This document shows, piece after piece, positions 43,131 through 54,681 of a stretch of 64,000 nucleotides of DNA (position 1 is the first letter of the stretch; every line of letters begins with the position of its first letter). The notes under the pieces are model-generated. The model ran no database searches and had not been told where the DNA came from. It saw only the letters and a program-made list of their open reading frames with translations. The DNA lies in contig JAYKYS010000014.1 in NCBI GenBank assembly GCA_036924285.1, forward strand, positions 2,356,001 to 2,420,000, written 5' to 3'. Both the position numbers and the translations under genes were made by a program. Source of the stretch: Asterella californica. Lineage: Eukaryota; Streptophyta; Marchantiopsida; Marchantiales; Aytoniaceae.

Positions 43131-43769
43131 TTTATCTACAGAAGATTTCAAACTTATAATTTATGTGATTTCATGGTGTCCATGTGTAGCTGGAGGATTC
43201 TAAGATTGTAACTAGAGGGTTCTAAGAGTGAAGGCTCTGGACAGATCATAAATAATTGTCATGAATAGTTTGCCCTTGCGATAAAGAACTGACAGTCAGT
43301 TGTTTTATCTGTCCTAAGCTCTGTTTCTAGAAGCATGTTTTGTTATCAATATTTTTGGCCGTGCGTCTGTTGCTTATTATTTTGGACATTTTTATATTAT
43401 GATAAATTTTAAAATAGTTTATTGATCATAATAAAATATAGTTAGAATTATATTTTAATCATTTATAATACAACGATTCGCGAATCCTGTTCCTGTATTT
43501 ATCCCAGCCGGAAACGTTTGTCTCTTTCCGCACTGCCTGTCCGACCCCGACTTGGGATGCATATTTTGTTAATAAGCTTGTTATTCACCAAAGTTAGAGG
43601 TTCAAGTTGTGAGGTCGGGGCGATGAAAACTACAGATACAGTTTACAGTGTTGTAACATGTTCGGCCGGATTAAGAATTTTCTTGAAACGAGAATTCATT
43701 ACTCCTGTTCTCATATGATACTTTCTTTACGGTTTTTTTCTTTGTCCCTCATTTGTATTGCTGAACACG
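43131..43769. other. Unassigned AT-rich DNA
   Basis: No gene or repeat identified. Confidence 0.4.
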
Positions 43770-43925
43770 TCTTGTGGACTGAATCTGCGTGGTGGCAGGC
43801 TGATCAGAAGAAAATCAATTTCCTGTCCAATTTCCGGACTGTTTCGAACATGTGCATTGAACTTGCGTGCTGGCAGGGTCATCAGAATAGAATGTACTCA
43901 TTGTCCATACATGATTCGGACGTGA
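43770..43925 (+). repeat. Tandem duplication of about 77 bp
   Basis: Two diverged units share GA-TCTGCGTG-TGGCAGG-TGATCAGAA, TTC-TGTCCA-T-TT-GGA. The second copy starts at about 43848. The open frame through it (43658-43990) repeats at the protein level but has no known domain. Confidence 0.6.
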
Positions 43926-44225
43926 ATTCGGGTATTCTTTTCTCAGAGACGGATGGTCTAACAACAACAAATGGTTTTTATTTACGTTAATGTACACATA
44001 TGTAGGACATCCTGCCGTAATAGCAGTGGTTCGAAAATTGAACACAGTACGCAGAAAGTTGAAGTGTTCAGTTTCACGTTTGCACAAGTAGAAACAAAAA
44101 GTACACTATTGTGCTGTGTACAGTACACTACTGTCGATATATAGCGTTTGAAAAACTAGAAAGAAATTGCAGATTGTGAAAATTTCACCTCTGTACAGTA
44201 GATGGGAAGTAGAAACCTTTGTACA

Positions 44226-44545
44226 TGGCAGCCACTACAGTGGAAAACACAAGGCTTTGTACTTTCAAGTAGCCAGTACACTATTTGTCCACTACAGTAG
44301 CCACTAGTGTGGAAAGCAGAAACCTGCGTATATTGTAGTACCCACTGCGGTGGAAAGCACAAGCTTTGTACATTGAACTAACCAGCACGGTATTTGCCCA
44401 CTACAGCAGCCACTAGTCTGGAAAGCAGAAGAAGCAAGTCTACTATTCTGCTGTGTACAGTATGATCCAGCACGGTGTTTCTCCAGTACAGCAGGCACTA
44501 CTCTAGAAAGCAGAAGTACACACCAGCAAGTCTGCTGTGTACAGT
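44226..44545 (-). repeat. Tandem repeat of about 110-130-bp units
   Basis: About three diverged units carry GCAGCCACTA-AGTGGAAAGCA, CTTTGTACATT, CCAGCACGGTATTTG, CCACTACAGCAGCCACTA and CTGCTGTGTACAGTAT. Repeated Cys/Ser/Gly-rich frames on the minus strand are artefacts of the repeat. Confidence 0.7.
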
Positions 44546-45691
44546 ATCCATAACATGCTTTCTGCGAACTTCATGACGGATTCTCTCCTGCGTCTGAGGC
44601 TGATGTGTCAAAACTGCGTATGAGACTCGTGTGTAAAAATTTAAAATGTTGAAAGTGAAATGTTTAGAGCATATATTCTCCTTCTGTGGCTCTGTCTGTT
44701 CCAACATTTCGCGAAATGCACTGCACAGAGACATGTAAGAAGGTTTGTGTCTCTTCAAACTGTGTTCGATGGTGCTTACTGAAGCGAGGTGTCTATTCAT
44801 TTTTTTCATGATCGTCCACGACATCCATTGTGAAATAATTGGTCCGCTGTTGTTGCTGCGGAAAAGAAATCTGATTAATATTTTTCTTCATCACAGTTTC
44901 AGGATGCATGATAACTTTCCAGAGAGCATCGTTATGTGTTCGTTGTATTCTAGCGTCCATCAGTCATTTGCACGATGGTGTGTATTTTTCAGATTTGATC
45001 ATCATTCTGAGACATGTTCTCAGCGTTGTTCCTCGAGGATGTCTGGTAAGATATTTGTTATATTGCAATGCTCTCTGCAAAATGTTATTGAAGTTCAACT
45101 CAACTCAATTTTTGGTATCAGCTGTTAGATAGTTGTCTCTCAACATGGATTCAGAAATATTTTTCATATAGCAAACATGATGAGTCTCGAAATTATCTTT
45201 CATACAGTATCTTATCATCCCGACATCCTTTTGTTGTTTAATCTTTTGATACAAACATCAGCTCCCAAGGGTCCCTTTCCAACCCAAAACATAAAAAATA
45301 CGTTTTTTTATTTTTATTGGGCTAGTAGCTTGCAACGATAACACTCCATGTATACATAAATGCAGTAATGTCCCTCTCCTCTCGACTGAAAGAAGGTCAC
45401 TTTCGCATTCTCTATGAAGAAAATTGGATAGAATGAACCAGCATGTCATATGTAAGTCACCTCCTGTCTTCCGACTGTTAACGAGACTTCATGTGTTTTT
45501 CTCAAGCTTTGTTGTGAGGGTTGCTGACTGCAAGAGGATTTGCGCGATAAGCGCGAGCCACTCGTTTTATGAACATTGAACTAGGAAGGTTTATCATCTA
45601 GGACACCAGAGACAAACAATATATGCTTACATCCTAGTCGGAATAAGACATGGTTTAGATCATCACAAACACAGTGAACACGACAAAGACG
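44546..45691. other. Unassigned DNA
   Basis: Short frames only. No sequence similar to the 106-bp segment that precedes the 3' LTR core was found directly upstream of the 5' LTR core, so the 5' LTR is probably truncated at its left end. Confidence 0.4.
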
Positions 45692-45980
45692 TGTCACGTC
45701 AGCTTGGCACCTTCGGTAGGTTGACCGAGTGTGAAATGACGAATCTCGATAGGGTCGTTAGTGCCGTTAAGGCGAGTTCTTGGGATGACCCACTAGGGGT
45801 ATACTTCGCAAGTAGAGCTTAGAGGCCTTAGTTCTTCAAGTTGAGCCTTCAAGCTCCTAACTATGGTGGATAGTCTTTATGAGTGTAATCTGGAGTCTCT
45901 ACGAGCACAGAGTGGATTTGGCTCGACTTTAGTGATTGTTTAGTGCCCGTTGGCATGGTGGAGTGAGTATATACCGTGGT
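45692..45980 (+). repeat. 5' LTR core of the gypsy element
   Basis: Starts TGTCACGTCAG and matches 54815-55103 along its whole length, including GGTTGACCGAGTG, TTCTTGGGATGACCCACTA, CTTCAAGTTGAGCCTTCAAG and GAGCACAGAGTGGATTTGGC. Just downstream, TGGTCTGATTGAGAGC is a poor match to a tRNA-iMet primer-binding site. The left ~106 bases present at the 3' LTR are absent or unrecognisable here. Confidence 0.8.
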
Positions 45981-47319
45981 CTGATTGAGAGCTTTCAGGT
46001 CACGGATTGCAGTCGATGATATCTCCGGAGTGGATAGATCGTTGGTACCTTCGATTTGCGGATGCGCACGTGCATGGAGTGGTTCTTTTAGGTTGTGTGG
46101 TTGATCGCCTTGCAGATTAGGAGTGGTTGGATCTGTTCTTGGTCGGATTTGGAGTGAAGTAGTGCGGAAGCGCTACTGAATTTTCTTGTCACAGATTTTG
46201 TGATAATTTGAGATCGACAGAAGTGCATCGGCGGATGTAAGATTGGCGTAGGTCAGCAATTTGTGGTGCTGAAGAGTGCAGTAGGTGCACACTGGGAAGA
46301 CGATTCCAACACATCAAAAATTGTTCGATTTGGCGAAGGATCAAATGAGTTACAAGTCGAAGAAGGTCGCTGGTGGTCTAAAATCTGAGACAAATCCGCC
46401 TGCAAGTATCAATTTGGAGGTGCGTGAGTGCGGAGACGGAGCGGAGTCCGAGCCCGCCACAAGCCAGCTTGCTGACGTGCGTGAGAGAGGTATACAAGTT
46501 TCAGTTGTCTGGGAAGTGTAAAATCAGTAGGTCATCCATCCGATCACTATTCTTGAACTTGTATCCTTAACTTTGCAATCTTAGCTTTGACTTTACCACT
46601 AGACCAATAGATCTTGGTGTCTTCTAGAGATACGTGCAAATACTTATGGACATGTTTAAGATAGTAAGAGACTTTCTCGTACGTTCCTAGAGAGGTGGTA
46701 AGGCGATCCCAAAGTATTAGGAGAAGCTATAGTTGTGGTAGTGTTTGCTTATACCGAAGAGACGCGTATGGAGACAGTTGGTGGCAGTTGTCTTGAGTGA
46801 GCTAGTAGAGCTACCACGTAGATATTTTTGGAGCTACTAGAGATGTGGACATCTAGTTAGTGACCTTAAGTATCAGTTACGACGGGTTGGTGATCATATA
46901 TTGTGTATGTGATCATGAAGAGGAGACGTTCGTCCGGGTGAGGCTGGGTTTCTCTTTATGTGAATGTTTGAGTATGGAGGGTTATCGTGTGGACTTCTTG
47001 TGGTTGGAACTCCTCCATATTCTACTTCCTGTTTGTGCGTCGCGTTTGCTTGTGTTGACGCTTGATTTCCGGAGTGGTTCACTCCAGTATGCTGTCGATA
47101 GTGAGACTGGAGTTGCGGACAAGTCAGACTATCTTTGTTTTTCTCACGATGCGGTTGGAGTGACGACCAACAGACCGTGAGAGGCTGCTTGTGGTGATGG
47201 CAGATACATGTTATCTTTATCTTCACCGTCCTAGTAAGAGATATGTGAGCTCAGTAGGAGCGGAGTTAGACAAGTGGTGGTTACGGTGATGACGAGAATT
47301 TTGACATTCTGGTTGGACA
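45981..47319 (+). other. Leader region of the gypsy element
   Basis: 1.3 kb between LTR and recognisable gag. A frame at 46285-46521, in phase with gag, may be a decayed Gag N-terminus; other short frames have no domain. Stops occur in all frames. Confidence 0.4.
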
Positions 47320-48756
47320 GTGTATTATCAAGATTTTATCATCACGGAGTTCTCGAGAGGTTCTGGTGAAGATTTCTCGGACAGTGAGTATACACGGAGT
47401 GGGATGAGGTACCGACTATCTACACCATTGCCATCGGTTCTTCCAGAGGACGAGTCAGACGCAAATAGTGCATTTTTTGATAGTGAGTCGAGTGTCATCA
47501 CACCGTTGTTGTGGGACATGGACGAGATCTATGGGACCACGAAGGGACCTCGACGTTACTCTGATACAGTGGGTACCATCGAGCTGGATGACTTCATCCA
47601 GGAGTTCGACAGTTGATGCAATCTGCAGCAGATGCGGAACCCACAGTTGTTTACACCTTTCATGACGTGGAAGGGTTTGTTCCAACACTTGGAGAGATCC
47701 TCGATGGATGATTATCATGAGTTCCGACGAGATTACAATATGAAGATTGAGTTGTGGAGACAACATTGGTCTCCCAACTACGTTTTTATCACTACTTGCG
47801 CAGTTTCAAGAGGCATAGCACCTACGAGTTTGGGTGCCAGTAGCAATGATACATCCACAAGTGGCGGAGTATCTATTACCGGCGATGCGTCCACTAGTAG
47901 AACAGGTGGTAGTGTGAGCGGGATACCACCAGGGTTTAACCTTGTGGTTCAATTCTTTCAATGTTTGAAGAAGAACTATCAAGGTGTGCGGACCGACAAG
48001 TTGAGGAGTTTGCAGGAGTTCCAGCGGAAGACTGGAGAGAGCTTACGCGAGGCGTTTACTCGCATGAGGCGGTTGATCAGCGTTACTCCAGGAGTGACCG
48101 AAGCACAAGCAGTACAGTTCTGATATGAGATACTAGATCGGAAGCTGCGTAGGAGAGTCATAGATGTCACTCTCCTTAGAGACACCGCTCTGACGTTGAC
48201 GATTGTCTTTGATTTGACTGAGCAGATTGAGCTCAACATGATGGAGGAGAGGGTGGTGGTTGCTGGGTTCAGCAAGGAGATACCACATGGGACGACCACC
48301 TCTTCTCGAGGATCATCGGCTACGCAACATCGTGGTGATGGTGGTGGTAAGGATCGTGCGGAGCAGTCACGATCCCAAGGAGGTGTTGGAGGATCTGGTG
48401 CGCAGAAGTCCATGCCGTCCTTCTCTAGTCAGCAGCAAGCGGGTCTTTGCTGGACGTGTGATGGTCCTCATCAGCAGAAGGACTGTCCACAGAGGAGAGG
48501 TGATTATGAGACATCAAGGACGTCTCAAGCGATACCTAGGCAATGTGAGCATTGCGGACGACCTGGTCACAATAGTGACTGTTGTTTTGATCTTCATCCT
48601 GAGCTACGACAAGGGAAGGCTGATCGTGGACGAGGCGGAGGAGCTCAAGGAGGCCGTGGTGGTCGAGCTGGAGGTAGAGGTCCAACATCTAAGAGAGGAT
48701 CAATCGTTCCACCGCCTGCTACGATGTCAGAAGTAGGTATGGCTGCTCGAAATTGA
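47320..48756 (+). pseudogene. gag: gag of the gypsy element
   Basis: One reading frame carries Gag across two in-frame TGA stops (47614-47616 and 48121-48123). The N-terminal part is acidic; 47632-48123 holds the capsid-like helical region with FFQCLKKNYQGV and EFQRKTGESLREAFTRMRRL, typical of retrotransposon gag. The third part (48196-48756) has two zinc knuckles, CWTCDGPHQQKDC (one residue short of the canonical spacing) and CEHCGRPGHNSDCC (C-x2-C-x4-H-x4-C), followed by an Arg/Gly-rich RNA-binding tail (about 48615-48700). Gag packages element RNA into virus-like particles. Confidence 0.8.
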
Positions 48757-49405
48757 GTAGTTGGAGCAGAGGATAGCTAGTATGACTATGGCTCAGCGGA
48801 GATCTGGTGGAACAGAAGCTTCCATGTCTTATGGAGGAGAAAGATGTGACCTTCGACTTCATGACTGGTGTAGCGCAGATTGAGACATCTGCGACAGTGA
48901 CTCGAGGTGTAGTATGTGTCTCTGAGCCACGAGGTGCGTCGGTGGAGTTGGATCCACAACGCGGGGAGGACAGGCCAGACTTTATTAGTCCTTCACGTTA
49001 TTGGAGGCGTTGAGGACCACGTCTATGGTTCCTAAATGACCTACCGATTATGCAGTGGAGTTGGAGGCATCGACATCCAAGAGTGGGGTGATGCAAGTCA
49101 ATCCTCGACGTCTACGGATGCGATATCGAACCCGACGTTGGGGGCGGCTACAGCAGTTTTGCTAACCTCACTATTTTCAGCCATGGATATGAGAGCTTTG
49201 GGAGTCAGCTTGACTCCAGTGTTCCAGTTGACGGTCACGCTCAATGAGAGCGAGGATGTTGTTATCTCTAGTGCTGAGGTGGTTCAGCAAGAGGCTGTAG
49301 ACGTTCCATGGAGTCGAAGATCAAGACAGCTATCAGTGGTACTTGGCAAGCGACAACTGTCATGTTAGATGAGTTACCAGCTAGGCCGGCGATTGCCCTG
49401 CTAGA

Positions 49406-49735
49406 TTGGCACCAAGTGTGATGTTGTTGGACAATAAAAGTGGTACCTTCTATTTGGTGGCACCTTCAAGGAAGGTGTATCGATCACATAAAGTCTTGTT
49501 AGACTCTGGAGCCCAACCTTTGATGTTGGGGAAGACGACGTGTATTAGTTTGCGTCTGAGGAAGTCCGAGGTGGAGAGATGTCAATTCCAACTACATACA
49601 TCTCTAAGGAGATCAGGAGATACAGCTCTACACATGACACGCGAGATGCTGACGGTGAGAGTTTCGACCAGATCATTCCATGGATGGCTCCATGGTGAGG
49701 ACCAAGACCATCATTACGGCCGCGGAGTCTTATGA
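49406..49735 (+). pseudogene. Aspartic protease of the gypsy element
   Basis: The frame contains HKVLLDSGAQPLMLGK, with the catalytic DSG triad encoded at 49502-49510. This is the flap-side active-site context of retropepsins, which cut the Gag-Pol polyprotein. The frame differs from gag and from the following domain and loses coherence after about 49650, so frameshifts lie on both sides. The stretch 48757-49405 between gag and protease has only short protein-like pieces. Confidence 0.65.
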
Positions 49736-49949
49736 TGTATTGGTTGGAGATGTTGTGTTATACCTTATGGGGTTCGTGATCGACTATTAGACGGAGACAA
49801 CATCTTACAGACCAGGTTGGTAGTCCGGTGAGAGACGAGTGAGTCGTTTATCAGTGCGGTTCAGTGCTAGAGTTGGGACAAAGGAGCCTACACGAGAAAC
49901 GATGGCATTCGTTGCAGCATTCAATTCGGTCATCATTTGACCGAGCGAG

Positions 49950-51308
49950 TTGTTAGAGGACAATGTTCATGCTCATGATACTCATGTCTTTGAGGAGATG
50001 GAGGTCATGCTTAGCATGACTACGGTCGTACCATCTGTCTTTGATGTTTCACTCTGGAGTTCGAGTGGAGAGTTGCAGCAGTATGCTGATTGGTTGATGC
50101 AGCCGGCTTGGAGAAGCCTTTGTACCAACAGTAGAGGAATCATAGGTTGTTCCTGCTACTGGTCCTATGATCTTATCATCGTTGGATACGACTCTCAGTG
50201 TGTGACAATATCCAGAGGAGGATATATATGTGTGTTGGAGTTGTTTGGAGAGATCAGCACAGGTTTGACTGCGATATTGCAAGCATGCATACAAGTGCAG
50301 CGATACTTGTATGTGGAGAGATATGAGGTTGCGAGACGCATCTCATTGCAACATGTGGCATGTTTGGTGCTGAGATATCTTGAGTTGTTGTCCATATCAG
50401 CCGTTAGAGAATACTAGCAAGCATTATCATCAGATATTTCGCTGCTGGGGGCACAGGATCTCACGTTTGTTGACACCATTCATTTGGTGATAGCCGAGTG
50501 GTCATGTCAAGATCACACGCATGCTAAGAGAGGTCAAGGTTTACATGACCTGCGATCTAGGATGTTTTGGGAGATGTTACGGATCTTACGATATCTCCAG
50601 ATGCATCAGATAGATTCTCCAACGTACATCTTGGAGAACGTTTTTTTGTTGGGTGATGCTCGTACACAGATGATGACGAGTGTGCACCAGGTGCGGTCCT
50701 GGGTCGGACCGGCAGTGTTTTTAGATGCAGCGAGAGTGAGATCTCGTGCACACCGTCCACAGTTGTGATGGACAAACTTGTTATCGAGGGAGGTGCTCAA
50801 GCGCGCACACAATGCAGTGAGACGCTCAACACATCTCACAGTTGATGATATCTTGGATGCAGGGCGACGATCTCAAGTAGTGATAGTCGTCGATATGTCA
50901 CCCATGACAGTGGTAAACCTAGTGGGACGGCTCATGATAGCGTTACTCACTTTGGTGAGCTTTTTAGCGTCACATGCTTACAGAGATGGAGGACCTGAGC
51001 TTGTGTGGGATGCTCAGTTATGGCAGTTGGTGGAGTCCAATGCCGATGAAAGAGAGCGAGCAATGGGTTTCGCTACGGGTACGACGGCAATAGCTTCAGT
51101 GTCGGAGGCTTCACGTCGTCAAGTATTGGATCAAGCAATGGACTTGAATTGCTTGACATGGATTGTTAGCCTTGGATTGGCTGAGCAGCGTCGGATGCAA
51201 TCGACGAGTGTTACTACTCGGACACTTCTGAGCTCTTTGTCTATCGAGTCGGTGGAGACAAAAGCTGGGAGCGAGACGTGTGGAGTTTGTCATCCTTGGA
51301 CATCATGA
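49950..51308 (+). pseudogene. C5-cytosine DNA methyltransferase-like domain inside pol
   Basis: A single frame, cut by stops at 50415 (TAG), 50766 (TGA) and 51306 (TGA), carries methyltransferase motifs in canonical order. Motif I-like VLELFGEISTGL (from 50232; cofactor-binding loop) is followed by an acidic YVE (motif II). Motif IV is VIAEWSCQDH, with the catalytic Cys codon at 50505-50507 and Ser in place of the usual Pro before it. Motif VI is YILENV, with ENV at 50634-50642. Motif VIII-like RVRSRAHRPQL ends at the second stop. A C-terminal ERERAMGF block (51048-51071) resembles motif IX/X. Known C5 enzymes methylate cytosine using the motif IV Cys and the ENV Glu. DNMT-bearing retrotransposons have been reported from dinoflagellates and charophyte algae. 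Inferred here: a self- or target-methylating function. This copy is inactive. Confidence 0.7.
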
Positions 51309-51596
51309 GATGTCATAAGAGAGAGTGTAGAGCTTGCAGCTAGGACTGTAGGAGTTTTTCACACAGTAGCGATGGAGGTTGTTGGTGGTGAGCAGAAAGA
51401 AACTACTCCAGAGGCTGCAAGATAGCAGTCAATGACTTCGTCTTCTACCTCTAGTATAGTGACAAAGGTCCAATCTTCGGAGTCAAAGATTGGACCCAAG
51501 CTTATAAGAGAGAAGAGACGAAGAGTTTAGAGATTCCTGAAGAGCTACAGGAATTGTTTTACCTACAGTATGAAGGATTTGGGTACCTTGAAGGGA

Positions 51597-52330
51597 CTAG
51601 GTATACGGATCGACCTGACTAATGACACACCAATCTTTTGACGTCCTTATAGATACAATGATATGGAGAGAGTCTTGATCTAGAGTAGGACTCAAGACTT
51701 GTTGGAGGTTGGGTTGGTGGAGATGTTGCATGGAGAGTATGCGTCTGTCACAATTATGCCAGCAAAGAAAGATATGTATGACAACTACATGGATAGACGG
51801 ATGTGTGGAGACTACCGTCCTATCAATCGGCAGACGAAGTCGAATAAGTATGTCATGCTGACACCTAAGGAGATCTTTGATGCAGTGAGGCATCTTCAGT
51901 ACTTTGGATCGTCGAGCAGGATATCATCAGTTGCCAATGAGAAAAGAAGATAAGTCCAAGACACCATTCTGAGGAATTGACTCTCACGACAAGGATTGTT
52001 TGTATCAGTGACGGTTCTTATCATTTGGGTTGAAGAACGTCTCTGCTGAGTTCCAAAGGGTGATGGACAAGATCTTAGCAAGATTGGATTTTGTCAGATG
52101 TTATATTGACGACATCTTAGTCTATAGTGTTACGGTGGAGGAGCACGAGAGACACTTACGAGATGTGTTCGAGCGGTTGAGAGATCATGGGTTGAAGTTA
52201 CACCCTGGGAAGTGTCCAGGAGTTGGTAGAGTATCTGAGCCACATCATCTACCCAGGTGGGTTGGGTGTTCAATAGACGAAGGTTGAGGCTATTGCACGT
52301 ATCCCACGCCCCACAGATGTGAGTCGAGTT
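51597..52330 (+). pseudogene. Reverse transcriptase of the gypsy element
   Basis: The methyltransferase frame continues into RT: GIRIDLTNDTPI, a stop, then EVGLVEMLHGEYASVTIMPA and RRMCGDYRPINRQTK (motif 1-2 region, about 51786-51840). After a frameshift near 51955, AEFQRVMDKILARL and YIDDILVY follow; the catalytic YxDD codons are 52102-52113. HLRDVFERLRDHGLKLHPGKC is the thumb/connection typical of Ty3/gypsy RT. It copies element RNA into cDNA in particles. Part of motif B is missing or damaged around 51955-52025. Confidence 0.85.
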
Positions 52331-52960
52331 CGCGCATTTGTTGATTTGACGAACTTCTATATCGATACGTGAAAGGGTTTAGTGCAATTGCGAAGTCATT
52401 GACCAAGCTGATGAAGGTGGACCAAGAGTGATAGTCGGGAGATGAGCAGGAGCGAGCTTTTGTAGAGCTCAAGGATAAGTTGACATCTGCTCCCACCTTG
52501 AGGAGACCCATTAGGCGGCGTTCTTTCCAACTGCACACTGATTGGAGTATGTTGGGACTTAGAGCAGTGCTGACTTAGCATGATGATGAGAAAAAGGAGT
52601 TTGTGGTGGCGTATATCAGTCGTTCCAACAATTCGACGGAGACGAGATACAGTTCGTACGAGAGAGAGTGTTTAGCTGCAGTGTGGGCTGTTGCACATTT
52701 CCGATGTTATCTGTTTGAGAACCCTTTTACTCTCATCACTGATCACCAACCGCTCGAATGGTTGATGAAGTCCGACAAGCTTACAGGGAAGCTTGCACGA
52801 TGAGCTCTTATCTTACAAAAGTATGACTTTCAGGTAGTACATAGACCTGGAGTTGCAAACTTAGATGCCGATGGGTTGAGTCTTAATCCATGCACGAGTC
52901 AGCAAGATCAGACTGAGGCTCGATGGCATGACGAGGTTGATGAGGAGATAGTGCCAAGGT
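52331..52960 (+). pseudogene. RNase H of the gypsy element
   Basis: After stops around 52370-52580, a frame at 52603-52803 carries FVVAYISRSNNSTETRYSSY, ERECLAAVWAVAHFRCYL and TDHQPLEWL, with TDWSM just upstream (about 52538-52552). This gives the Asp, Glu and Asp acidic residues of RNase H1-type active sites. It continues as VVHRPGVANLDADGLS, the tether that precedes integrase. It removes RNA from the RNA:DNA hybrid. Confidence 0.8.
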
Positions 52961-52983
52961 AGCATGCATCTGTCTTTCTTTGT

Positions 52984-53454
52984 GTGTTGGTCATGAACTT
53001 TAGTATGGAGGGTCAAGTCATATCTTTCTCTGGTCAGAGAATAGATGATGAGTCTCCAGATCTTGATGATGGAGATGGTGTACTAGACCAGCGAGATATC
53101 CATGACGATGTGACTGTAATGAAGTATCTACGTACTGACATGGTGGTAGACACAGTAAGTGCCAAAGAGCGAGATCGTGTCTTTCAACGAGCAAAGAGAT
53201 TCCGACGAGAAGAACGACATGTACTTAGAGTGTGGGATGATGAGAGAGTACGGATAGTATCACATCTAGCTCAGAGGACACAATTAGTACGACATGCTCA
53301 TGAGGAGTTGGAACATTTTGGAGTGAAGCGTACGCATAACTTACTCCCAGGACAGTATTGGTGGCGTGGTATGCACGTCGATGTGCAGCAGTTTGTCACA
53401 CGATGTGTGGTTTGTGATCAAATACGAGCATCATTTAATGCTCCTACTCCATAG
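52984..53454 (+). pseudogene. Integrase zinc-binding (HHCC) domain of the gypsy element
   Basis: The frame includes LVRHAHEELEHFGVKRTHNL followed by YWWRGMHVDVQQFVTRCVVC, an H-x-H...C-x2-C zinc domain (Cys codons 53404-53406 and 53413-53415). It is in frame 1, like RT palm and RNase H. A TAG ends the frame before the catalytic core. Confidence 0.8.
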
Positions 53455-54205
53455 TTACACCCCTTATCGATTATGGGGTTGTGTTACCATTGGAGTTTGG
53501 ATTTTACGGGATCCTTATCGTTGACCGTACGTCATCTTCGATATGTGTTGGTGATGGTGGAGCACTTCTCCAAGTGGATTGAGTTGGTGGCATTACGGAC
53601 AAGACGAGTGAAGGGACGGCGTATGCGTTCTTAGATCGAGTGCTGAGTCGTTTTGGAGCACCAGCTGAAGTGTTGACAGACTAAGGTACAGAGTTCCTTG
53701 ATAAGTTTCAGACCTTGTGTGATCAGGCGCTGATTGATCATCGGACTACATCTCGAGATCATCTAGAGGCGGATGATTTTACGGAGAGGATAGTTCAGAC
53801 GGTGAAGAGAGGATTGCGCAAGTATGGCTTGCAGAAGGGCCACTTAAGAGATTGAGATGTGTAGTTATCATGGTTGACTATGGGCTATCGTTTTAGCCGA
53901 CAAGCGTCTTTGGCTTCCTTCTCATCGTATTTTCTATTGTATGACCGAGATCTAGATCTATCTTCGGTCATTTGTCGTGATTATGCTGAGGTGCTGAACC
54001 TTGATGACTCGGATATGTGGGTGAACGCATGTTCTCAACGAGCAGAGACATTTCAGAGAGTTATGTCTATGGCTTTTGAGAATCTAGCGATTGCTCAGCA
54101 TAGAGACACGTTGTGATATGAATTTTTCGAGGAGGTTATCGGTCATCGATTCACAGATTTCATCTTGACGATTATATCTATCTACAGCAGATTGCACCGA
54201 CGACG
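53455..54205 (+). pseudogene. Integrase catalytic core of the gypsy element
   Basis: Frame 1 gives WSLDFTGSLSL (first catalytic Asp) and VLVMVEHFSKWIELVAL. After a one-base shift near 53600 frame 0 gives FLDRVLSRFGAPAEVLTD, with the second Asp at 53679-53681 followed directly by a TAA stop (53682), then GTEFLDKF. The third acidic residue is Glu at 53784-53786 in DFTERIVQTVKRGLRKYG. These form the D,D(35)E site that joins cDNA to the host chromosome. The later frame 53874-54116 holds the C-terminal helical region. Stops and a shift make it inactive. Confidence 0.8.
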
Positions 54206-54529
54206 TTGAATGTGATCGCAGGACGCACTATTTTACGAGTGTGTGAGGTGTTATCTTCTGGAGTACTCATGTTAGAGGGCCGTGATGGTGTTGTTTGGAA
54301 GGACCATGTGCGTAATTGCACATCATGTCATCTTCCCAACATCGATGATACCGTTGACCCAAGCTTAGTAGTTGTACGTGCGGGCTTGAGGTGTATGTTG
54401 TGTGGGTCTGCTGGTGGAGCAACCCGTATGTTGGTGTGTGATGGTTGTTCTAGAGATTAGCACATGTCATGTTTGACTCCACCTCTCAGTGTCATTCCTA
54501 CTAGACAGTGGATTTGTCCTCGATGTATA
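54206..54529 (+). pseudogene. C-terminal beta-barrel-like segment and PHD finger of the gypsy polyprotein
   Basis: 54206-54390 reads like the small SH3-like barrel behind integrase (RVCEVLSSGVLMLEGRDG). It is followed by a zinc finger with the C4HC3 pattern of a PHD domain: CMLC (from 54392), CDGC, a TAG stop at 54458-54460, then HMSC and WICPRC ending at 54526. The aromatic Trp two residues before the last Cys pair is a PHD hallmark. PHD fingers read histone H3 tails. In chromoviruses this position is occupied by a chromodomain that guides integration, so a PHD here plausibly plays the same targeting role (inference). Confidence 0.7.
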
Positions 54530-54681
54530 TAGCAGAGATAGCCGATTAGATCTTTGCGTGGTATGGATTGTAGACATGCGACTAAACGATGAGACGATGT
54601 AGCACCCGACCTCCTGATCCTTGCACCCATGAAGGTGTATATCACGTAGTTGGGATATGGAGCTATCTGGAATTAGAGGGA

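Noticed and set aside
43815..44087. 90-codon minus-strand ORF
   Set aside because: No domain, overlaps a tandem duplication, no initiation or splice context.
44156..44498. Overlapping minus-strand ORFs with repeating Cys/Ser/Gly phrases
   Set aside because: Produced by the 110-130-bp tandem repeat.
47979..48736. Antisense and alternative-frame ORFs across gypsy gag (144 and 158 codons)
   Set aside because: Shadows of the gag frame, which carries the zinc knuckles.
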